9,657 nucleotides of DNA, from NCBI GenBank assembly GCA_018971925.1, contig JAGWZT010000051.1:1-9657 (forward strand), read 5' to 3'. A model generated the notes under the pieces. It ran no database searches and was not told where the DNA came from. It saw nothing but the letters and a program-made list of their open reading frames with translations. Below are positions 6,288-9,657 of this stretch, one piece after another; position 1 is the stretch's first letter, and each line of letters starts with the position of its first letter. The position numbers and the translations under genes are program-made. The DNA is from Lysobacteraceae bacterium. GTDB lineage: Bacteria; Pseudomonadota; Gammaproteobacteria; Xanthomonadales; Rhodanobacteraceae.

Positions 6288-6575
6288 TCACTTCTTGGCT
6301 TCCGCGGCTTTCTTGTCGCTGCCGCCGTGACCCTTGAACGTGCGGGTCACCGCGAACTCACCGAGCTTGTGCCCGACCATGTTCTCGTTGACCAGCACCG
6401 GCACGTGCAGGCGGCCGTTGTGCACGGCGATGGTCAGACCCACCATCTCCGGCAGGATCATCGAGCGGCGCGACCATGTCTTGATCGGGCGCTTGCTGTT
6501 GCTCTGGTTCGCCGACTCCACCTTCTTGAGCAGGTGCAGGTCGATGAACGGGCCTTTCTTGAGTGAACGTGGCAT
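6288..6575 (-). CDS. rpsS: 30S ribosomal protein S19
   Basis: S19 (95 residues, E. coli 92) is in the 30S head, forms a pair with S13 and contacts the A-site tRNA region. Family motifs are MPRSLKKGPFID at the start, IKTWSRRSMILPEMVGLTIAVHNG in the middle and NMVGHKLGEFAVTRTFKGHGG near the end. The C-terminal tail DKKAAEAKK is a few residues longer than in E. coli. Translation starts after TAAGGG, which overlaps the rplB stop, with about 10 nt spacing. Its TGA stop shares a base with a possible rplV ATG (TGATG), although rplV more likely starts 12 nt further on. Confidence 0.97.
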   Translation of the reverse strand: MPRSLKKGPFIDLHLLKKVESANQSNSKRPIKTWSRRSMILPEMVGLTIAVHNGRLHVPVLVNENMVGHKLGEFAVTRTFKGHGGSDKKAAEAKK

Positions 6576-6587
6576 GTCGATGAGCCC

Positions 6588-7415
6588 TTACTTGGTGCGG
6601 CGACGCACGATCATGTTCTGCGTGCGTTTGTTGTTGCGGGTCTTGTAACCCTTGGTCGGCGTGCCCCACGGGCTGACCGGGTGGCGGCCGCCGGAGGTGC
6701 GGCCTTCGCCGCCGCCGTGCGGATGGTCGACCGGGTTCATCACCACGCCGCGGACGGTCGGGCGGATGCCCAGCCAGCGCTTGGCGCCGGCCTTGCCGAG
6801 CTTCTTGAGGCTGTGCTCCGAGTTGCCGACTTCACCGATGGTGGCGCGGCACTCGACCGGAACCTTGCGCATTTCGCCGGAGCGCAAACGCAGCGTGGCG
6901 TAACCGGATTCGCGCGCGACCAGCTGTGCGGACGAACCGGCGCTGCGCGCGAGCTGCGCGCCCTTGCCCGGCTTCATCTCGACGCAATGCACGGTGGTGC
7001 CGATCGGCATGTTGCGCAGCGGCAGCGTGTTGCCGTCCTTGATCGGCGCATCGGTGCCGGCCATCAGCTGCATGCCGAGCTGGATGCCCTTGGGCGCGAT
7101 GATGTAGCGGCGCTCGCCGTCCACGTAGCACAGCAACGCGATGTGCGCGGTGCGGTTGGGATCGTACTCGATGCGCTCGACGCGGCAGGCCACGCCTTCC
7201 TTGTCGCGCTTGAAATCGATGATGCGGTATTGCTGCTTGTGCCCGCCACCACGATGACGCACGGTGATGCGCCCGAAGTGGTTGCGGCCACCGGTCTTGT
7301 TCTGGACTTCGGTCAACGGCGCGTAAGGCGCGCCCTTGTGCAGGTCGGCCGGCGGCGCGACGCGCACCATTCCGCGGCGTCCCGGCGAAGTCGGCTTGGG
7401 TGTGATCAGTGCCAT
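6588..7415 (-). CDS. rplB: 50S ribosomal protein L2
   Basis: L2 (275 residues) is one of the most conserved 50S proteins and is needed for subunit association and peptidyl transferase activity. The sequence shows KPTSPGRRGMVRV near the N-terminus, KTGGRNHFGRITVRHRGGGHKQ at about residues 40-61, and the signature DHPHGGGEG at about residues 230-238, which includes the histidine equivalent to E. coli His229. The end MIVRRRTK is typical. The ATG at 7415 has GAGGTG 8 nt upstream. The same frame stays open upstream through the rplW region, but that extension is antisense-like noise in another frame and is not part of the protein. The TAA stop is fused to the rpsS Shine-Dalgarno sequence. Confidence 0.97.
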   Translation of the reverse strand: MALITPKPTSPGRRGMVRVAPPADLHKGAPYAPLTEVQNKTGGRNHFGRITVRHRGGGHKQQYRIIDFKRDKEGVACRVERIEYDPNRTAHIALLCYVDGERRYIIAPKGIQLGMQLMAGTDAPIKDGNTLPLRNMPIGTTVHCVEMKPGKGAQLARSAGSSAQLVARESGYATLRLRSGEMRKVPVECRATIGEVGNSEHSLKKLGKAGAKRWLGIRPTVRGVVMNPVDHPHGGGEGRTSGGRHPVSPWGTPTKGYKTRNNKRTQNMIVRRRTK

Positions 7416-7435
7416 CTGGATTGCACCTCTGGATA

Positions 7436-7747
7436 TCAGGCCCGGCCCGCGGCGGCTTCGATGGTCTGGCCTTCGGCCAAGCGCACGTAAGCCTTGCGGA
7501 CATTGGCCTTGCGACCGGGGCGGAAGCGGAACATCTTCAGCTTGCCCTTGACGTTGGCCATGTTCACCGACACCACGTTCACGTCGAACATCTGCTCGAC
7601 CGCGGACTTGACGTCGGCCTTGGTGGCGTCGGGCGCCACCGCGAATACGTATTGGTTGTGCTCGGACAGCCGCGTGCTCTTTTCGGAGACATGCGGTGCG
7701 CGCAGCACCGACAGCACACGTTGATTCAGAGCCTGCTCGCTGCTCAT
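7436..7747 (-). CDS. rplW: 50S ribosomal protein L23
   Basis: L23 (103 residues) sits at the exit of the peptide tunnel and docks trigger factor and SRP. The N-terminal motif VLRAPHVSEKSTRLSE and the segment NVKGKLKMFRFRPGRKANVRKAYVRL are diagnostic of the family. The start ATG overlaps the rplD stop in an ATGA junction, which implies translational coupling. A perfect GAGGAG lies 8 nt upstream, inside the coding end of rplD. A 20-nt gap with AGAGGTG leads to rplB. Length is normal. Confidence 0.97.
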   Translation of the reverse strand: MSSEQALNQRVLSVLRAPHVSEKSTRLSEHNQYVFAVAPDATKADVKSAVEQMFDVNVVSVNMANVKGKLKMFRFRPGRKANVRKAYVRLAEGQTIEAAAGRA

Positions 7748-8349
7748 GCCAGCCACTCCTCGACCTTCTTGACCGCATCGACGGTGATGACGACATGGTC
7801 CGCCGCGGCCAGCGCGACCGGGTTGATGCCGTCGACATCGATGACGTCGATGATGTTGGGGTTGTTGCGCGCGGACAGGAACAGCTTCTCGTCCACCGCC
7901 TGCGTGACGATCAGGGTGCGGCCCTTGGCTTCGATCTGATCGAGCTTGCCGATCAACGACTTCGTTTTGGCCGCGTCCACCGCGAATTCCGGAACCACCT
8001 TGAGGCGGCCATGGCGGTTCAATTCGGCCAGCATCGAGCACAGCGCGCCGCGGTACATCTTGCGGTTGACCTTCTGCGCGAAGTCGCGCGGCTGCGCCGC
8101 GAACGCGCGCGCGCCACCCACGAAGATCGGCGCACGGTAATCGCCGTGGCGGGCACCACCGCCCTTCTGTTTCTTGAACTTCTTGGTGGTACCGGACATG
8201 CGCGTGTGGTTCAGCTGCGCCTTGGTACCGGCGCGGCCCGCATTGCGGTACGCAACCACCACCTGGTGCACGAGATCCTGGCGGAACGCGGCGCCGAAGA
8301 TCGCTTCGGAAACCTTGACCGGGCTCGCGCCAATCACATTGAGTTCCAT
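7744..8349 (-). CDS. rplD: 50S ribosomal protein L4
   Basis: L4 (201 residues, the same length as in E. coli) binds 23S rRNA domain I and lines the peptide exit tunnel with an extended loop. In E. coli it also represses the S10 operon. The loop is visible around residues 55-75 (KKFKKQKGGGARHG), followed by the conserved QKVNRKMYRGAL. The globular end carries DEKLFLSARN and VVITVDAVKKVEEWLA. The start is set by an ideal site in which the rplC stop is part of the signal (TAAGGAG, 7 nt, ATG). The stop overlaps the rplW start as ATGA, and the Glu-Glu codons near the end supply the rplW Shine-Dalgarno sequence. Confidence 0.97.
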   Translation of the reverse strand: MELNVIGASPVKVSEAIFGAAFRQDLVHQVVVAYRNAGRAGTKAQLNHTRMSGTTKKFKKQKGGGARHGDYRAPIFVGGARAFAAQPRDFAQKVNRKMYRGALCSMLAELNRHGRLKVVPEFAVDAAKTKSLIGKLDQIEAKGRTLIVTQAVDEKLFLSARNNPNIIDVIDVDGINPVALAAADHVVITVDAVKKVEEWLA

Positions 8350-8360
8350 GACCTGGCTCC

Positions 8361-9002
8361 TTACGCCTTCGCCGCCGGGCGCACGACCACGTCGCCGCCG
8401 GTGGCACCGGGCACCGCGCCCTTGACTGCGATCAGGTGGCGCTCGGCGTCCACGCTGACCACTTCGAGATTCATCGCCGACCGGCGCACGTTGCCCATCT
8501 GGCCCGCCATCTTCTTGCCGGGGAACACGCGACCCGGCGTCTGGCGCTGGCCGATCGAACCCGGCGCGCGATGCGACAGCGAGTTGCCGTGCGTGGCGTC
8601 GCCCATCGTGAAGTGATGGCGCTTGATCGTGCCCTGGAAGCCCTTGCCCTTGGACACGCCCGCGACGTCGACGATCTGGCCGACCTTGAACACGTCGTCC
8701 ACCTTGATCTCGGCGCCGACCGCGTACTTGCCGGCGTCCTTGTCGTCAAGGCGGAACTCCCACAGGCCGCGGCCCGGCTCCACCTTCGCCTTCGCGAAGT
8801 GGCCCTTGGCCGGCTTGGCCAGCAGCGACGCGCGCTTGGCGCCCGCGGTGACCTGCACCGCGACGTAACCATCGTTGTCGGTGGTCTTGACCTGGGTGAC
8901 GCGGTTCGGCGTCGCCTCGATCAGGGTCACCGGCACCGAGCGGCCGTCTTCGGTGAAGAGCCGGCTCATGCCGCACTTTTTTCCAATCAGTCCGATGCTC
9001 AT
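8361..9002 (-). CDS. rplC: 50S ribosomal protein L3
   Basis: L3 (213 residues) binds 23S rRNA early in 50S assembly and reaches toward the peptidyl transferase centre. The start MSIGLIGKKCGMSRLFTEDG is the usual L3 N-terminus; an upstream in-frame ATG (9020) would overlap rpsJ and is rejected. The conserved extension HGNSLSHRAPGSIGQRQTPG is at about residues 138-157. Gln154 corresponds to the E. coli Gln150 that PrmB methylates. The C-terminus VKGAVPGATGGDVVVRPAAKA is typical. Between the rpsJ stop and this ATG are purine-rich GAGAG and GAGA stretches that can act as ribosome-binding site. The TAA stop is fused to the rplD Shine-Dalgarno sequence. Confidence 0.97.
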   Translation of the reverse strand: MSIGLIGKKCGMSRLFTEDGRSVPVTLIEATPNRVTQVKTTDNDGYVAVQVTAGAKRASLLAKPAKGHFAKAKVEPGRGLWEFRLDDKDAGKYAVGAEIKVDDVFKVGQIVDVAGVSKGKGFQGTIKRHHFTMGDATHGNSLSHRAPGSIGQRQTPGRVFPGKKMAGQMGNVRRSAMNLEVVSVDAERHLIAVKGAVPGATGGDVVVRPAAKA

Positions 9003-9016
9003 GTCCAGTCTCGCTC

Positions 9017-9328
9017 TCAACCCAGCTTGATCTGCACGTCCACGCCGGCGGCGAGGTCGAGCTTCATCAGCGCATCCACGGTCTTGTCGTTGGGATCGAC
9101 GATGTCCAGCACGCGCTTGTGGGTGCGCGTCTCGTACTGGTCACGTGCATCCTTGTCCACGTGCGGCGACACCAGGATGGTGTAGCGCTCGATCTTGGTC
9201 GGCAGCGGAATCGGACCGCGCACCTGTGCGCCGGTGCGCTTGGCCGTTTCGACGATCTCGCTGGCCGACTTGTCGATCAGGCGATGGTCGTAGGCCTTCA
9301 ACCGGATGCGGATGTTCTGGGTTGCCAT
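9017..9328 (-). CDS. rpsJ: 30S ribosomal protein S10
   Basis: S10 is a 103-residue protein of the 30S head and also the NusE partner of NusB in transcription antitermination. The protein begins MATQNIRIRLKAYDHRLID and contains the family signature around GPIPLPTKIERYTILVSPHV, with the typical end DVQIKLG. Length equals the usual 103 residues. An upstream in-frame ATG at 9394 would add 22 residues with no counterpart in the family, so the ATG at 9328 is chosen. It is the first gene of the S10 operon and lies 196 nt after tuf, with a weak GAGA ribosome-binding site. A gap of 14 nt separates its TGA stop from rplC. Confidence 0.97.
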   Translation of the reverse strand: MATQNIRIRLKAYDHRLIDKSASEIVETAKRTGAQVRGPIPLPTKIERYTILVSPHVDKDARDQYETRTHKRVLDIVDPNDKTVDALMKLDLAAGVDVQIKLG

Positions 9329-9505
9329 ATTCGTAGTCTCAAAAAGAACGTTGTTCAGCTTTTCGCTTGTTTCAGCCGTCCTCCCTGACGGCAAAGAACC
9401 AACCCGGCATCCATGCCGGACTTTCCACGAGAGCCGCTTTTCCCGGCGTCATGCGACCGCAAGGTCGCGTAACGGCGAGGCAGGAGGGCCGGAAGGCCCA
9501 ACCCT
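9329..9505 (-). promoter_or_regulatory. tuf-rpsJ intergenic leader with tandem hairpins
   Basis: This non-coding stretch before rpsJ holds a row of inverted repeats. The clearest are 9481-9506 (GGGCC/GGCCC stem, tetraloop, outer CAGG/CCTG), 9453-9468 (6-bp GCGACC/GGTCGC, 4-nt loop), 9404-9419 (7-bp CCGGCAT/ATGCCGG) and 9375-9392 (6-bp GCCGTC/GACGGC). A weak 4-bp hairpin at 9346-9356 is followed on the transcribed strand by five Ts. In E. coli the S10 leader is structured and mediates L4 attenuation and translational repression, so an equivalent role is possible, but I could not match the E. coli structure. I see no convincing -35/-10 pair. The rpsJ ribosome-binding signal is only a GAGA about 8 nt before the ATG. 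Confidence 0.45.
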
Positions 9506-9528
9506 GTCGCGACTTCCGTCGCTCCTAC
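9506..9528 (-). repeat. GTAG-headed REP-like palindrome at the tuf stop codon
   Basis: Read on the minus strand, this 23-nt element starts with GTAGGA and forms a 5-bp stem (GCGAC/GTCGC, plus-strand arms 9509-9513 and 9518-9522) around a 4-nt loop, GGAA. The GTAG head, short stem-loop and length match the REP families of Xanthomonadales and pseudomonads, including the GTAG-type repeats of Stenotrophomonas. The TAG of the head is the tuf stop codon. No inverted partner REP is visible nearby, so it appears to be a singlet. Membership of a repeat family is inferred from form alone, since copy number in the genome cannot be seen. Confidence 0.6.
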
Positions 9529-9657
9529 TCGATAACCTTGGTCACCACGCCGGCACCCACGGTGCGGCCGCCTTCGCGGATCGCAAACCGCAACCCTTCC
9601 TGCATCGCGATCGGGTGGATCAACGTCACCACCATTTTGATGTTGTCGCCCGGCATC
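9525..9657 (-). CDS. tuf: Elongation factor Tu, C-terminal end (partial)
   Basis: This is the last 43 codons and TAG stop of EF-Tu, the GTPase that carries aminoacyl-tRNA to the ribosomal A site. The visible part runs from MPGDNIKMVV through FAIREGGRTVGAGVV to KVIE and is the end of domain 3, nearly identical to the E. coli EF-Tu C-terminus. The gene continues beyond the right edge, so the G domain is not visible. It sits 196 nt upstream of rpsJ on the same strand, so the str and S10 clusters are contiguous here. The stop codon TAG lies inside the GTAG head of a palindromic REP-like element that begins at the gene's last bases. Identity is certain; which tuf copy this is, if there are two, cannot be judged. 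Confidence 0.97.
   Translation of the reverse strand, partial: MPGDNIKMVVTLIHPIAMQEGLRFAIREGGRTVGAGVVTKVIE

Noticed and set aside
7416..7838. N-terminal extension of rplB through the rplW region in the same frame
   Set aside because: The extension is out of frame with rplW, has no L2 similarity, and a good Shine-Dalgarno precedes the normal L2 start at 7415.
9329..9394. Longer rpsJ start at the upstream in-frame ATG
   Set aside because: The added 22 residues have no S10 counterpart and lie in the hairpin leader; the family starts at MATQNIRIRL.
9329..9524. A sigma70 promoter for the S10 operon
   Set aside because: I looked for TTGACA- and TATAAT-like hexamers with 16-18 nt spacing on the minus strand and found no convincing pair.

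Overview
The window holds the end of the str operon, the complete S10 operon and most of the spc operon of ribosomal protein genes. Every gene is on the minus strand, so transcription runs from the right edge to the left edge. In transcription order: tuf (3' end only), rpsJ, rplC, rplD, rplW, rplB, rpsS, rplV, rpsC, rplP, rpmC, rpsQ, rplN, rplX, rplE, rpsN, rpsH, rplF, rplR, rpsE, rpmD and rplO (5' end only). That is 20 complete and 2 partial genes. No intact gene was found on the plus strand; its long open frames are antisense shadows of high-GC codons.

The organism is most likely a high-GC gammaproteobacterium of the Xanthomonadales/Lysobacterales type. The protein sequences resemble that group, S14 is the long 101-residue form without the zinc ribbon, and tuf lies directly upstream of rpsJ. 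Two kinds of GTAG-headed palindrome, known as REP elements in this group and in pseudomonads, are also present. I cannot name a genus.

Most gene junctions are very tight: ATGA or TGATG overlaps, or gaps of 2-20 nt with a Shine-Dalgarno sequence that often overlaps the upstream stop codon or lies in Glu-Glu codons of the upstream gene. Four junctions depart from this. The tuf-rpsJ gap (196 nt) has a REP at the tuf stop followed by a chain of hairpins. The rplN-rplX gap (97 nt) is almost entirely an inverted pair of REPs (REPIN-like). The rpsN-rpsH gap (208 nt) and the rplR-rpsE gap (236 nt) are non-coding and rich in inverted repeats, where related operons usually have only short spacers.

The gene products build the 30S and 50S subunits and the neighbouring tuf product delivers aminoacyl-tRNA, so the cluster is ordinary housekeeping content. 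The unusual material is in the spacers: mobile-palindrome DNA inside an essential operon, REP heads whose GTAG includes the TAG stop codon of two different genes, and structured gaps just upstream of rpsH (S8, the known spc regulator) and rpsJ (first gene of the L4-regulated S10 operon). I see no CRISPR array, transposase, tRNA, rRNA or new enzyme system.
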